Below are positions 45,147-57,343 of a stretch of DNA of 64,000 nucleotides, in pieces; position 1 is the stretch's first letter, and each line of letters opens with the position of its first letter. The notes beneath the pieces were generated by a model that saw only the letters and a list, made by a program, of their open reading frames with translations, was not told the DNA's origin and searched no databases. A program made the position numbers and the translations under genes. The stretch is from contig CM060064.1 in assembly GCA_030533445.1 (NCBI GenBank), positions 1,901,416 through 1,965,415 of the forward strand. The letters run 5' to 3'. Origin of the DNA: Cyprinodon diabolis (Eukaryota > Chordata > Actinopteri > Cyprinodontiformes > Cyprinodontidae).

Positions 45147-46092
45147 AGGAAATTCCTCCCTAAATGGAAATTCCTCTTTGAAATAGCTTTATGTGAGTGG
45201 ATGCATTTAGAAAGGAGAAACTGTTTGATGTCATGTCTGTCATGTTCTTTTTAAGGGATCTGACCCACATGCAGGAAACCACTCAGAGAACCAGAGTAAA
45301 AGTTTAACAGGTTTATTGAAAGCACAATGTGTTGGATCCAGGGTAACTCAGAGAGCTGGTGAACCGGAACTGGAAGTGAGAAGGGAAGTTCAAAGTTTAG
45401 TTCGTATTCTGTGTGGAAACTTAAATGGCGGATTGCAAAAAACAAAGAATGAAACGGGACTCACGTTTCCAGAAAAAGGTGTTCTCCCCAGAATCCACTC
45501 GGTGTGGGTTATTCCAGAATTTGGTTGACTCGTTGGAGGGCGGACAGGGTTTTACTTTGGTTAGGTTGGGTTCTTTAGGAGCTATGGAGCGAACTGCCAC
45601 TTAGTTTTTCCAGGAGAACTTGAACTGTACGTGTGGAGATTAATCTCCTACTCAGTGTGAAGCTCAAACTATCCTTCCAGGGGGCGAAGGCCAAAAAACT
45701 TCAGTTTGCAGGACGACTTCCTGCCGAAAGGCAAAGACAAAAAACAACAAGGTTAGAACTCAGAGAGACAAAACCTCAGTTTGACTCAGCTAAACTCAGC
45801 TTGGCTAGAGTACCCAAAACTGGAAAACACTTTGGCATTGAGGTAGTGGCAGTCAGCAGCTTAAGAGTCCTCCGGTAATGAGGCAACCAATCACAGGTGT
45901 GTGGAAGGGCCAACCTGGTGGTGGAGGGAGAAAACACAAACAAAACACAACCCACACAAACTGGATTCCTAACAATGTCAACCTGCGCCACAAAGCTACA
46001 GCCATGGACACGTTGCCATAGCAACGACTGCTTTCCTTTTCTGTTGGATTGAAGAGGCTGTCCCATTCTTATTTTTTACCCCACCACCAATC
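45147..46092 (+). repeat. Dispersed repeat Z (interrupted by solo LTR)
   Basis: 45147-45237 plus 45980-46092 match the reverse complement of 51236-51445 (CCCTAAATGGAA, CAACCTGCGCCAC, GTTGCCATAGCAACGACTGC). The 51.3-kb copy has no LTR and so shows the unoccupied site. Confidence 0.75.
45238..45974 (-). mobile_element. Solo LTR with 5-bp target duplication ATGTC
   Basis: 737 bp from TGTCATGTTC to GGATTCCTAACA, flanked by ATGTC at 45233-45237 and 45975-45979. Same family as 15088-15831. The empty site is seen in repeat Z at 51.3 kb, where the flanks read TTTGATGTTATGTTAACCTG. Confidence 0.9.
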
Positions 46093-47446
46093 AAGGCTCC
46101 TTCCTCAGCTGTGAGCAGAACTTCATTGCAAGTCACATTTGAAAGGTAGTGGTTAGCGGCCAGTTAGGGATACAGCAGATTACTGAACACAGGGGAGGCC
46201 AGCTCTGAGCAGATTGGATGATGTTCTGACAGGCTGGATGGAGGCTTTTGACAAACTGAGGGAAGGTGGAAAAATCTGGTGACAGGTAAAATAATTCAGG
46301 TGTGACAAAAGTCAGAAGTTGGTCTGGATGCAGAATAAGCCAAATGCAGGGACCCTGGAAGTCACGCAGTGCACGGTGATAGGAGGATTTTTAAACCTGC
46401 AAAAAAAAGACAATCTGCAGGTAATAACTGAGAGAGGCACTTATGAATAGGCAGAGTAACAGATGGGAGGAATGAGGGTGATTGGGAGGGTGGCAGGTGG
46501 ACCTACAGCTCTAATTAGCAGAGCAGGGGGAGGCAAGCAACCAGGCAGCACAAAAAAATGAAGAATCAGACAGGATTTGTAACAATTAGTTCTAAAATGC
46601 TTGTGCAACAGTGCACTAGTTACATTAAGACAGGTATTCAAGCTTTTGCAATCTTCTGTGATACTGTATGTAATGTACACTAATATTACTTCCTAAATGG
46701 TTTCATTATTTTTAAAATTACTTTTAAAGCAAATTTTCGGCTAATGTTGGAAAAAAACTGTAAATCATACCTCAGCCTTATGTTCACATTTGATCAGTGC
46801 TGCACTTTAGAAATGGAAATGAGCTGTACTGAACGAAATTTTGTTTTGTATACACCCTGTGTCTAGAAAATGACAATAAAGAAGTTAATTTTGCCAATAC
46901 AATTCTGTCAAATGTTAAAAAAAAAAGAAGTTTGCTCTGGAAGGTTCAGAGAAGACCTAAACCTGAGGTCCTTGGGTTTAATAATTAAACCTAATTTAAT
47001 GCCTTCATTTTATCCTCTCCCCTGTCAGCTAACCCCAATGCTAACATTAATGGATGAATTCTTAAGTCTGACTTCGAGTCTGCATTCCTGCAATTGACTA
47101 AATATTTTGGCACCCTGCTCCTGCAGTATGCTAATCTGATTATATCCTAAATGAACTTCTTAAATAGAAGCATCAACTTTCTCTACAAATACAACAAAAT
47201 CACTGGGGAGTTCAGGTAATATCTGAGCTGAAAGGTCAGAAGGTTTCCCATCAGGCTGTCAGAGATGTCTCCACTAACAGAGGGGTTCAAAGGTTAAATC
47301 AGATTAATGAAATAATGAAGCTGGAGGTGGAATTGAAACGATCCATAAAAACTCAGTGTCCAAACACTGAATTATATCTTTACAGATTTTGTTTTCTACC
47401 AGTTTTATTATTGAGTCTTATTTTTTATTTCTAAGTAAGCTAAAGG
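46093..47446. other. No gene; LINE-like 3' tail near 46860
   Basis: 46795-46885 (GCTGCACTTTAG...AAATTTTGTTTTGTATACAC...AAAATGACAATAAAG) resembles a Rex1/CR1-like LINE terminus. 46300-46590 has LTR-like start and end motifs without a target duplication. The rest is unassigned. Confidence 0.4.
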
Positions 47447-47845
47447 AAAAGTCCAGTCAGCACGGAATAATCGATGGATCATTATTTATATCTAAAACTA
47501 ATGCGGTGATTTGATGAATTTAGCGTTAATCAGTAAAAAGATAATGATTTTTGTTGTGACCACTGATTCGATTTTTGCCTATAGTAGAGTGTTGTGACAA
47601 ACACCAGATGCAGCACTGGGACTTGATCAACAGCCGATACCGCACCGTGACGTCACAAACCAGTAGGTGGCAGTAGTGTTCTTTGACAAACATGGATGCC
47701 TCCAGTAAAGCACATTCACATGAAATTACTCTGAATTAAAAACACTTATCGTTTATTGAAAAGGATGTAATATTTTCATATTTAAAGTACTTACAGAAGT
47801 TTGAATTCTGAATATGAGCGGACTTTTCCATTAAAGCAAAGTTTA
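47447..47845 (+). repeat. Dispersed repeat Y, longest copy
   Basis: Covers both the block shared with 31257-31395 and the block shared with 22420-22645, in the reverse orientation to both. No long coding frame. In the 22.5-kb copy a THAP exon occupies the position between or beside these blocks. Confidence 0.6.
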
Positions 47846-49423
47846 GCATGATGGCAAAGCCTATTAGGGAGGTTCAAACCTTGAAGTTCCTCCACCCAAC
47901 CTGCGTGTTACCTTCATAGAGATCACATCTTTTCGGTTAGTTTTCTGTGTAGTCGGAAAACAACAGCTCAAGGTGACTCTGTTCTTGACTCTCCATGTGT
48001 AAGAGGTATAATTAGGATTCTCCCATGCTGCTTTACAAAACACCTCAGCCTCATGAAGCCCCAGCATTACCGTCTCAATATCAAATGCCAGCTGTATTAA
48101 CTCTATCTCTTTGTGTTGCACACTATAATAGCTTGAGAGATTTATCTAAACTGCAGCTGTGATTGAACTGAAATAGATGTTATATAAAAATGTATGTTTT
48201 GTATAACTGCATGCAAATAAACAGAAAGAGAGAAATTATATCATGTTAAATTCATTTTCATCTGACCACGCATTGAGTCCTATTGCCTAAGGTGAAGGAT
48301 AACCATTGAGCATATCATCTAAGGACCTGGAAGCCAGGATTACAAAAGGAGCTCCATGCATAGTGCAAACAGAACGCTCATTACAGGGCTGAGCATTGCA
48401 GGGCACAACCTCTGGCATACTGTCACAGCAAAATGCCAGGCCCTGCCATAAATCAAATCCAACTATGGCCCATTATCAGCTCATTTCAATGAGGAAAGAC
48501 AAGGGTTGGACTTCAAAGACTGATGCATAAATCTATATTAGATTTATTGGCGATAGAAGCCAGATAAGGCGGGGGCTGCAGTAGACTGCATCGAGTCTGC
48601 TGCAGCTCTCAGCTCAGAGATAATTCACTTAATATGTATTGTTCAGTCTTATTCCCTTCAGCTTCTGTGTCCTCGTGAGCCTGGCCTAGTTTGACTCCTT
48701 CAGCAACGTTGTTAACCTCTCTGTATCTCAGTCCATGTTTTCCACTGTGTTAAACCTCAGGGTTACAAAAATAGGTCAAGCAGATGATTGGAGTCCGTGT
48801 CAAATTGTAGTTAAATTAGAAGTTGAAGTATCACACGCCTGACTGCAATCACTCAAGCCCCATCAAAGTATTATTTGTGGCAAGGCCCTGTAAATAGCTA
48901 AATCTGTTTAAAGAGTGCTGCATGTTTCATAAAAGAGTCGGTATTTTATTCAACTTTGTGCTTTTAGAGCAGCGATCTATCTGCTCCAAAATAACAAGCC
49001 TGTGCTTTGTTATCTTTTGGTATCGATTGCTTTGAACGTGGATGCTACCTTAGTACCAAACTAGTTAATGACTCCCTAATCTGCCAGTCTATTGAAACCA
49101 TAATCTGATTCTGGAACATAATCCACGCACCAAAATGGGTCTCCGCCAGATGTTGCCCACATACAGTGCTGACATCTGGTCCACGTGCCTCAATGAATGA
49201 CGGAACATGATTGGCTATTGACATGAAATTGAGATGTCGGTAACAATCCATGAAATCCACACATGCAAAGAAATCAAACCACAGATGTCCAGAAATTCAT
49301 CAAGGTTCTAGAGCCAGCTTCACACCACTTTAATGTTCAAATACTATCCTCACACTGCCTTTCGGTTCCAAAGCAAGGCTGTATGCAGGGCCCAAAAATG
49401 ACTGAGGTCAAAGTTCTTCTCCG
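47846..49423. other. No gene seen
   Basis: Unique-looking sequence without recognised repeats or domain-bearing frames. The longest frame (47864-48121 minus, 85 codons) has no motif. Confidence 0.45.
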
Positions 49424-49780
49424 ATGGAACAACTACCAGTTTTAGTCCGTGAGGCAGACACCCTGTCTACTTTTAAGGCTAGGCTTAAAACTTTCCTTTT
49501 TGATAAAGCTTCTAGTTAGAGTGGCTCAGGTTATCCTGAGCTATCTCTATAGTTCTGCTGCTATAGGCTTAGACTGCTGGAGGACATAGAGACCCTTTTT
49601 CATCATTCTGCTTCATTCTATCTCTATTCTCCCTCTCTGCAGAATCTGTTAGTTCAATCTCTAACGTTCTGCTCTCTCTGCTTTTTCTCATAGTAGCTTC
49701 ATCTGGTCTGTTCCTGTTTGGCTGTGACTCCATCCTGGAGAGAAATATCAGCTGTGCTGCTGCCATCAACACCTTTGTTT
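49424..49780 (+). mobile_element. L2-clade LINE fragment, truncated at both ends
   Basis: From TGGAACAACTACCAGTTTTAG (reverse transcriptase C-terminus, stop at about 49518) into the 3' UTR, stopping at CACCTTTGTTT. The 3' part and tail are missing, so this is not a simple truncated insertion. Confidence 0.8.
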
Positions 49781-51235
49781 AATGAGCATCTGAGGAACAC
49801 GTGAACACTAATGTTATATCAGTGTTTTAAACCCTTAGTGAAATAAAGCTTGTCCAAGCTTCAGCAACAGCTCAACACCTATTCCTGTAGCATAGCGTAG
49901 CATGCAGTCTATTCTGTTAGCTTGACTTTACTCATCAGTAAACACATGTTGTTTGTTCTGTCCCTAATCATGCCAGACCTACAAACCTTTTTTTCCATGT
50001 CCATTGGAAAGCTTGAGTTTCATCCAGCTGCAGCTGACCAGCAGTTCTTTGTCTCAGTCTCACAGCAGGGGTCCCCTCAGGCTCACACCCAGGGCATGGT
50101 TCTCATCCAGTTTGGCTCTATAAGTTCTGAAACTCAAGAGAAATGTGTTGCAAAAGGTCTGTTTGCAGCAGTTTGCTTCTGAAAGGTTCTGACCAATCCT
50201 TGATGGTTCTGGAGATCTGGTTCCGCTGGGGCCCGCATCTCCACTGTGGTAGAGAACCAGCCAAAGCGGACCAGATGTAGCCGCTTCCCGGGCAACGGAG
50301 AGGAGGCAAAGAGCAGGAGACAAAAGAGAGCAGGAGCAGAAGAGGAAGAATCTGGTTTTCTCTTTTTTTTTTTACTGTCCTCACACAGAGGGGGGTGGTG
50401 GTTGGTCACACCTCTGTGACTTGCCATGTGACTTGCCTGTGGAGGCCTTGGCTTAAACGGGGGTTGTTGCAGAGATTCTACAGCTGATTCCACATCATCA
50501 TGTCAAGATAAAATATGGACACTGGTTCCCAGTGTCCAAAAGGTATGATCATAGCAAATGGCGCAATAGGTGTGAGGGATCAGCAAACAATGCTCCCTGC
50601 ACGCCTCAGAGTCCTGGAGTTTCCACTGTTGGCATCCATTGCTCCATTGAAGAATCCCCTGTTGCCCTTTTATGCTAAAGCTCTGATTGCTAATTGGATA
50701 ACTGTGTGATGGGTCTTTGCCCTTTTGATGTGTCAGTGTGCATGTTTGTGTGGTAATGTGTTCCTTGTGAAAAGAAGGTATGTTCTGCATGAAACTTCTG
50801 CCAAAAGATGAAAATTTTGCTAAGTGTTTTGAAAAAGTGTGTTTAAGAACTGCAATTTCAGTGTAAAGCAGGAATTGTTCTTGTTTTTCAGCAGAATTGG
50901 TTGAGGCAGTCGGTGAATTAGTTAAATGTTGTGGTTATTTTGACTCAAGTACCAGATTTTTGTGTTTACACAATTGGAAAAAACTGTCATCACTGAATGA
51001 TTTTTATCCAATCATTAGCTGTTTGTTTAAACACCTGCATTATTGATGTCTTTAAGTGGGAGCTCTTTGATTTTTTTCCGCAGGTCTTTTTTCTCGTCCT
51101 GGGTCGTCTCTTTTCTTTCTTTTAACACACTTATCCATCAACTTAGCGGGCACATCTGACCGGCTGAATCCCCCCCTAACCTTTCACTATCAGTGTCACT
51201 CACAATAGATTCTGACTCACAGCTGTAGAAGGCAC
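49781..51235. other. No gene seen
   Basis: Contains several overlapping 86-119-codon frames at 49922-50493 on both strands with no recognisable domain. GC-richer than the surroundings; might be host regulatory or exon DNA but nothing decides it. Confidence 0.4.
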
Positions 51236-51445
51236 CTGGATTGCAGGTGGGGGCGTATAACGTGAATGGGATGGCCTCTTACCTCCAACGGGAAGGGAAA
51301 GCAGTCGTTGCTATGGCAACACAGTCGTGTGTGGGTGTAGCTCTGTGGCGCAGGTTAACATAACATCAAAAATTTGCCATTTTATTAAAAATTAATCTAA
51401 CCAGTAAATCAGACTCTTTCAAAGAGGACCTTCCATTTAGGGATT
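51236..51445 (-). repeat. Dispersed repeat Z, uninterrupted copy
   Basis: Reverse-complement partner of 45147-45237 plus 45980-46092. Serves as the empty-site reference for the solo LTR at 45238-45974. Confidence 0.75.
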
Positions 51446-51705
51446 AATGACGTTTTTTGTTATTTTCCTTTACTTGTGATTTTCAGTCAGGTTGACGAAG
51501 ATGAAAACCAGTGGAACTTACCTTAGAATTCACATGTTTCCTGCGCCACTAGTTCACCGTTACACCCACTGCCAAATTCTAGCGAGTGTGCATTGAAGCA
51601 GAGTCACTATTTAAGGGCTGAGTGATCCACTCGCCCTACCCACCATGTGCTTTTGGGACGGTCCTCAATGTGGCGGACCCTCCGCGGAAACAGAGGGTTA
51701 GTGTT

Positions 51706-53515
51706 TAGGGTGGCCATTTCTATAACACCAAAAACAAGGACATTATGTGGCATATCAATAAATTACTAAGGTGTACATAAGAACCTGGTAAAGTCTAATT
51801 TACAGTTCAATTTTGAGGGTCTGAAAGAGGATGCTTGTGTAGATAAATAGGAAAAAATATAAATGAAAAGTCAAAAAGAATTGGTTCACAGTGTTTGTAT
51901 TTACTCAACACATTGTGTTTAAAATGTGACCACTGAGATTAACCTTTAAAGTGCCACAAAGTGTAACATGTGTAGTAGGGATGCACGATATTGGGATTTT
52001 GGCCGATATCCGATATGCCGATATTTTAAAACTCATGTAGCTGATAACCGATATCAATACCGATGTTAAAGCTGGACAAAAATAAGTAGTCATTAAAAAT
52101 AGCAGTTTTGTTATCCATTTCTGACACTTTGAAAAATAATATACTCAAACATATTTTCATATGCTGATATCAAATTGACGAATCGATCTATTTTACTTTC
52201 AAAATCTCGTGAAATTTCATCGTTCTGTTACAAACTCTCGTGATATTTTGCAAATTCTTGTGAGATTTTGTTAGTAAAATAGATCGATACCGCGTCAATA
52301 TATCAACATATAAAAATATGGCAACATTTCGTGAATTTTCGGGGGATTTCGTAGCATAACGATGACATATAGCAATATTTCATTAGTAAAAGAGATTGAT
52401 ATGGTGTTTTTAAATGGCAATATATCAGCATATGAAGATATCGTGATATTTTAATGTATCAATATTTTTTCCCTCGTCTTTAGAAGTTTTTAAGTCTGTA
52501 AAAAATAAGTTTTTAAAGAAGAAGAAGTAGTATTTTTTTTTTTTTTTAGACTTTAGAAACTCAGAAGCTGATCAAATATCGGGTTAAATATCGGTGGGGT
52601 GGCCGATGTCCGATATTCAGTTTTAAGGCCGATACCGATAGGGGGGCGATTATATCGTGCATCCCTAATGTGTAGACTTAAATGTAAAAAAAAAAACAAT
52701 TTTAACAAGTAGCATTCATAGTAAAAAAAAAGCCTAATATTTTATTTAAACAACAAAGCAGAATGTAAAAAAAAACATTCAACTTCTCATAAAGTATAGG
52801 TAAGTAAGAGCATCAATTTTGGGGGGAAATTGTCTTTGTGCTGCAGACCTGTTTTTATGGTCGTCCCTTTAGCTGTGGACGAGTCACTGAAAATCTCCCA
52901 CTTTCACGCCACAGTCCTGTAGGACTGCTGATGTTTTACAATCTGGTCCACCTTGCACAGCTCTGAAGAAGTTATTCTAGCATCCAGGGCAACAAAACTT
53001 TATTTAAAAAATCCCTCTTTGAAGAGTTCCCAGTCGCAAGTTTATTTTATGTCAATCCGTAGTCGAATGCCGTTTTTTAGCTTTCCCTTGGATGCTTACG
53101 TCCACAACGCATCAACAAAGTGTGCAGAAGCCATGGAATGAGTCTCCACCACTTTTTTTAAAATAAATTCATGCTCTTTTGTTCGTTCAGAGTTAAACCA
53201 GGTCTTGCATTTTGCCATGATGCTAAGTTTCTGTAATATCGTACAGCAATCTGATCCTTGCTTTCTTTTTTAACCTATGACAAGCAGATATTTAACTGAC
53301 ATGGCACCACTCATAGCCAATCATCTGTTAGACCAGATAATTTTACATTCTATGATTAAACTTGGGCTGCAGCCCAGCAAAAATGGGAGAAAAAAAACTC
53401 TGCTCTTTAAGCCACGTGCCTCATAAAGGAGGACAAATACACGTCAGTGTGGATGCCGGTCAATGCAATGAAAAACCAAACTGTCCGGCCTAAATCCGGA
53501 CATCTGGCCACCCTA
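51706..53515 (-). mobile_element. hAT-like element (TAGGGTGGCC ends), hosting another hAT
   Basis: The ends read TAGGGTGGCC at 51706 and GGCCACCCTA at 53506-53515. The flanking 8 bases do not match. The minus strand at about 53220-52870 reads MAKCKTWFNSERTKEHEFIL and later SKGKL, like a decayed BED finger start of a hAT transposase. The 692-bp element at 51976-52667 is nested in it. Confidence 0.45.
51976..52667. mobile_element. Non-autonomous hAT element with 8-bp target duplication
   Basis: Ends TAGGGATGCACGATAT and ATATCGTGCATCCCTA are inverted. ATGTGTAG flanks both sides (51968-51975 and 52668-52675), a perfect 8-bp duplication typical of hAT. The interior is rich in CCGATA/GATATCG motifs and AGATCGAT-containing inverted blocks. 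Non-coding. Confidence 0.88.
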
Positions 53516-53930
53516 CGCTGGTTTGCGATTCAGCCAACATCTCCGCTGCTTAAGCTTCCACTCAAGAGACAGCTAATGTTCATACAATATATACATCCAG
53601 GCATTGTGTAAGTCTTATTGCTCTTGGAATCAAATATTTTTGGACTATTATCTGCACTTATGTGAAGTTACCATACCTCTGTTATTTTTGTCAATATAAA
53701 GGAAGGGCTTAATTATCAAATATGTGAGCAAAAACAAAGCGTAAAACACAAAAATTAAAAATATTACATCAGCAAGACAAGATTCTTAAAAAAGAAATCT
53801 TTTTTATGAAATTGGTGTGAGTTACTGGCATATATATTTAAAGTATGAAATATAATAGATCAGAATAGAATAGAATAAATAAATAAATATGAAATAGTTG
53901 CATTAACCATGCATATAAACACAGATTTAT
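53516..53930. other. No gene seen
   Basis: AT-rich; nothing recognised. Confidence 0.45.
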
Positions 53931-53996
53931 GGGGCCCCCAGGAACTTAGGGCCTTAGGCAACTGCCTAGTATTGCCTAATGGTAAATCCCCCCTGA
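53931..53996 (-). repeat. Terminal fragment of the GGGCCCC hAT-like repeat
   Basis: Reverse complement of 56026-56098 (GGGGGATTTACCATTAGGCA ... CTGCCTA ... GGGCCC). Only one end is present. Confidence 0.65.
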
Positions 53997-54134
53997 CAGC
54001 AGCAAAAGGTTATAGTAGAAGTGGTCAGACATGTTCACCTTAGAAAGTGTGTAAAAATAACAGATTGATAAATTAAATAACTGACTAAGGTAGAAACTGA
54101 GCAGAATCAGCATGAATAGAAAAACTGATTGAGG

Positions 54135-54470
54135 TTGTTGGGAACAGTGGTGGTTCTAGAGTCTTCCAGCTGCTGGGAGGAAGGATCTGTGATAACGCTC
54201 CCTGGTGCATTTAGGGTGCAGCAGTCTGTCACTGAAGGAGCTGTCCAGTTCAGCACCAGCTTCATGCATGAAGGGGGGACACATTATCCAACAGAGATGT
54301 TCATTTAGTTAGGATCCTCCTGCACTGAGTCCAGAGGGCATCCAATCACAGCTGGCCTGCCTGATCAGCTGATCCAGCCACTTCCTCTCAGCTACAGATG
54401 AGCCACTGCTCCAACAGACAGCTCCATAGAAGATGGCTGATGCCACAACAGTCGAAGGTCTTTAGGAGTG
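54135..54470 (-). pseudogene. Rex1/CR1-like LINE ORF C-terminal fragment
   Basis: The minus strand reads VVASAIFYGAVCWSSGSSVA, ERKWLDQLIRQA, then after shifts AGAELDSSFSDRLLHPKCTR and RSFLPAAGRL, the C-terminal region of the same LINE group as 28975-31240. Stops and shifts present. Both ends truncated. Confidence 0.6.
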
Positions 54471-55770
54471 CATGTATATATATAAATATATTTCACATAA
54501 CGGGATTATACTCCTTTAAGCTGTTAATTAGTTTATGTGGCGATATGTGGCTGTCAAAGTTTTACCTTGGTTGACCTACTCTATCAGTCTATATTGTTGT
54601 AACCGTTTCTCAATTCCTTTTTCTGTACCTCAGAACAGTTTAGGATCAATCTCACTGTAAACACCAATATGAACTTTAATATTAACTGTTAAAAAAACAT
54701 CTTAGTGGAGTCTTATAATTAATTCCTTTGTCAAAACTCAGCTGCTTTGCTTAATTCTTGTATCCTCTCAGCCACAGACAAAAATAACCATCTAGTAATC
54801 TTACCCATATATGTTTTGGATGAGTTTTTTTTCAGAATCATCTACAAGGTAATGTTTTAAATTCGTCCTTCATCCAACACTGCAAATGTATTGTACAATA
54901 ACAGTATTTTAAAGTTTTATATGCAAATAAGCTAACTAATATTTATTAAGGATAATAACTATAATCTAAAAACCATGCAGTTTGTCAGGAACACTATGCA
55001 GAGGAACTTCTCCATCATTAAACGGACAAACGACGCTCTGGGTTGTACAAAACTGTCCAGAGGGTCAGATTTTGATTGGCAATGTTCTCCAACTCTCCAC
55101 AAAAAGCAACCGCGTACTAACCTCACATCAAATGTGTCAATCTGCTCAAATGACCTTTGAAGGTCAGAATATGACATTTTACATGCTCACAGACAAATCT
55201 TCAATCCTTTTCCACAACAATTTATCAGATTCCCCTTTTTGAAGACACGTATTTATGTGATACTACTTCTATAAATATCAGGTAGATGTCAACTAATTTA
55301 ACAAGCTTTGTTATGTCTATGTTTACATTTGAAATGACTTGAATAATCTGGATTTTAATGAAGCCTAGGCAGAAGTTCACCTAAACAGGCTGTATCAGTT
55401 ACTCTCATGCACTCAGAGGTCATTTCTCTATATCTGTACTTGTATTTTCTCTTGTGCTTGTGAAACATCATCACTCTCAGCCCTAGCACTGTTCCAATTC
55501 ACAAGAACAAGAAGACCGAGAACGGACAAATTCCCTGGATGTTGTTCTCACCCCTCCCTCTTTACCCAGCATGCAACATAGCAGACTTGTCCGTTCTCCA
55601 GATAGACAGCTGTCCCAGCATGCACTGCGGCAGCAGCAGCTTCCAGGTCCGCTGGCTCTGATGGTGATTTTTTATTTGCCGAAATGTTCATTTGATTTCT
55701 AATTATCTGACTGTGTTAATTATTATACTCCAACTAAATGAAAAAAGTAAGAATGTATTATTATCTAGAG
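54471..55770. other. No gene seen
   Basis: AT-rich sequence. Overlapping 61-86-codon frames at 54959-55242 show no known motif. 55490-55670 is GC-richer and may be an old repeat. Confidence 0.4.
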
Positions 55771-57031
55771 CAGGGGTCCGCAACGTTTTTCAGGCCAAGG
55801 ACCCGAAACTGATGGCGAGATAGAGCGTGGACCCCCTAATTATATATATTGTATGAAATAGTGTTCTATCAAACTGGTCCTATAGTCACTCTATTACAGA
55901 TGGAGTAATGTAACTAAAGTAATCCCTCCCTGGGATTATTAAAGTATTTCTGATTCCTGGTTGATGGGACAGGTGTTGTGAATGAAACGGTGCCCAGATT
56001 GAAAGAGCTCCTGTGTGTCGCTGAATGCAGGGGGGGATTTACCATTAGGCAATACTAGGCAGCTGCCTAGGGCCCCAAGTTCCTGGGGGCCCCCATAGAA
56101 CTTTGTTTAATAATAGTATGATTAATACAACTATTCCTTATTTGTGCACATTAATTACATTTTTTATAAAAATCCTTTGGCTAAAATGCCATCAGAACAC
56201 AAATATTAAGTGTGTCTCAGCCCCCCCTTCAGTGTCCACCATATTGGATCAGTCCATTTGCTGCACATGTTCAGAAAGGTCCAAACAGACAGCAGCAAAC
56301 CATTTAAAAAAAAAAGGTTGCAAAGAGCATTGTTGCCAACTTCGCTATATTTAGCCACTTTTCAGACCCCTCTAGCACTTTGATTTCTAAAAAGCTCCTA
56401 GCGCCAAATCTAGAGACTTTTTTCCGCTACAGGAGACTTTGGAGACAACATCTAAAAGCAGCAAACTCTGCTCTCCAGAGCAAGTAGACTGGTAACCCCG
56501 CCTCCTGCTCTCCTCTATCTTGTCTGCTGTCATGATTCATGCAGCTATTATTTCATCCAAATGAAAAATGGAGAACAGATAAGCAGATCATGGCTTGTCT
56601 ACAGTGAAAAGAAGGACTGGGTTATTTACTTTGGCCTTTTTGGAAACACAGGAAGGAGCAATCAGCTAAGTGAGCTTAGTGCTTGGAAAAAATCTTTCAT
56701 TCCTTTAGAGACAGCATGAAAAGTCAGCTGAGTACAAAACATAGAGAGGAAAAGAAGAAGAAAAGGGACAAGAAGAGAGGGACACAACCTAGAACAGATA
56801 ATAGATGTCTATTCTATTAACATTTCTCTATCTGTAGAATGGGGCTGTTTTATGTGTTGTCTTCTCAGTTCAGAGGGCCCCCTGCCTGTCTTTGCCTAGG
56901 GCCCCATTAGTGGAAGCAGGGGGAATATAAAAGAAAATTTAAAAAATCAAATCAACCAAAACTTTCGCGACCCCCATGCAGTACCTCTGTGGACCCCCTA
57001 GGGGTCGTGGACTCCCTGATGAAGACCTCCG
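55771..57031. mobile_element. hAT-like element with 8-bp target duplication ATCTAGAG
   Basis: Begins CAGGGGTCCGCAACG and ends ...GATGAAGACCTCCG (inverted: CGGAGGTC), flanked by ATCTAGAG at 55763-55770 and 57032-57039. No transposase. It contains a second repeat (about 56026-56900). Its right target duplication is immediately followed by the CACTG element. Confidence 0.8.
56026..56900 (+). mobile_element. Nested GGGCCCC-type repeat
   Basis: Begins CAGGGGGGGATTTACCATTA and has GGGCCCCAAGTTCCTGGGGG; the right side has TTTGCCTAGGGCCCCATTAG near 56893. Partner fragment at 53931-53996. Exact right end and target duplication not resolved. Confidence 0.5.
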
Positions 57032-57343
57032 ATCTAGAGCACTGCATGAAAAGTGGGATTTTCGTCAGTATGCAGCACTGTAGATTGTCGTGGAAGTTCA
57101 GACTAACGGCAGTTTACGGTAATTTGCAGGCATCGCCGAAAACTCCCAGAAATTGTCAGAAATTGACGTGGGCTTTCTTAGGCAGTGTTCTCCCCATGCT
57201 TCCCCCCCCTTGGAATTCTAGGGGAGGCTTTAACATGTAACTGAAAATGCTGTGAGCTATACAAATGCAAATCAGGGTTGCAGGGGGAGTTTTACCCCAA
57301 GTGACATTTTTCTAAAAGGTAAGAAAATCTCTGATACAAAGAG

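Noticed and set aside
46310..46590. Possible additional LTR (TGACAAAA...TTTGTAACA)
   Set aside because: No matching target duplication, and no second copy in the window to define the ends.
49922..50493. Several overlapping frames of 86-119 codons
   Set aside because: Serine/proline-rich chance frames in a GC-richer patch; no domain or splice structure found.
54959..55242. Cluster of overlapping 61-86-codon frames on both strands
   Set aside because: No recognised motif and no agreement on one frame; not enough to call a gene.
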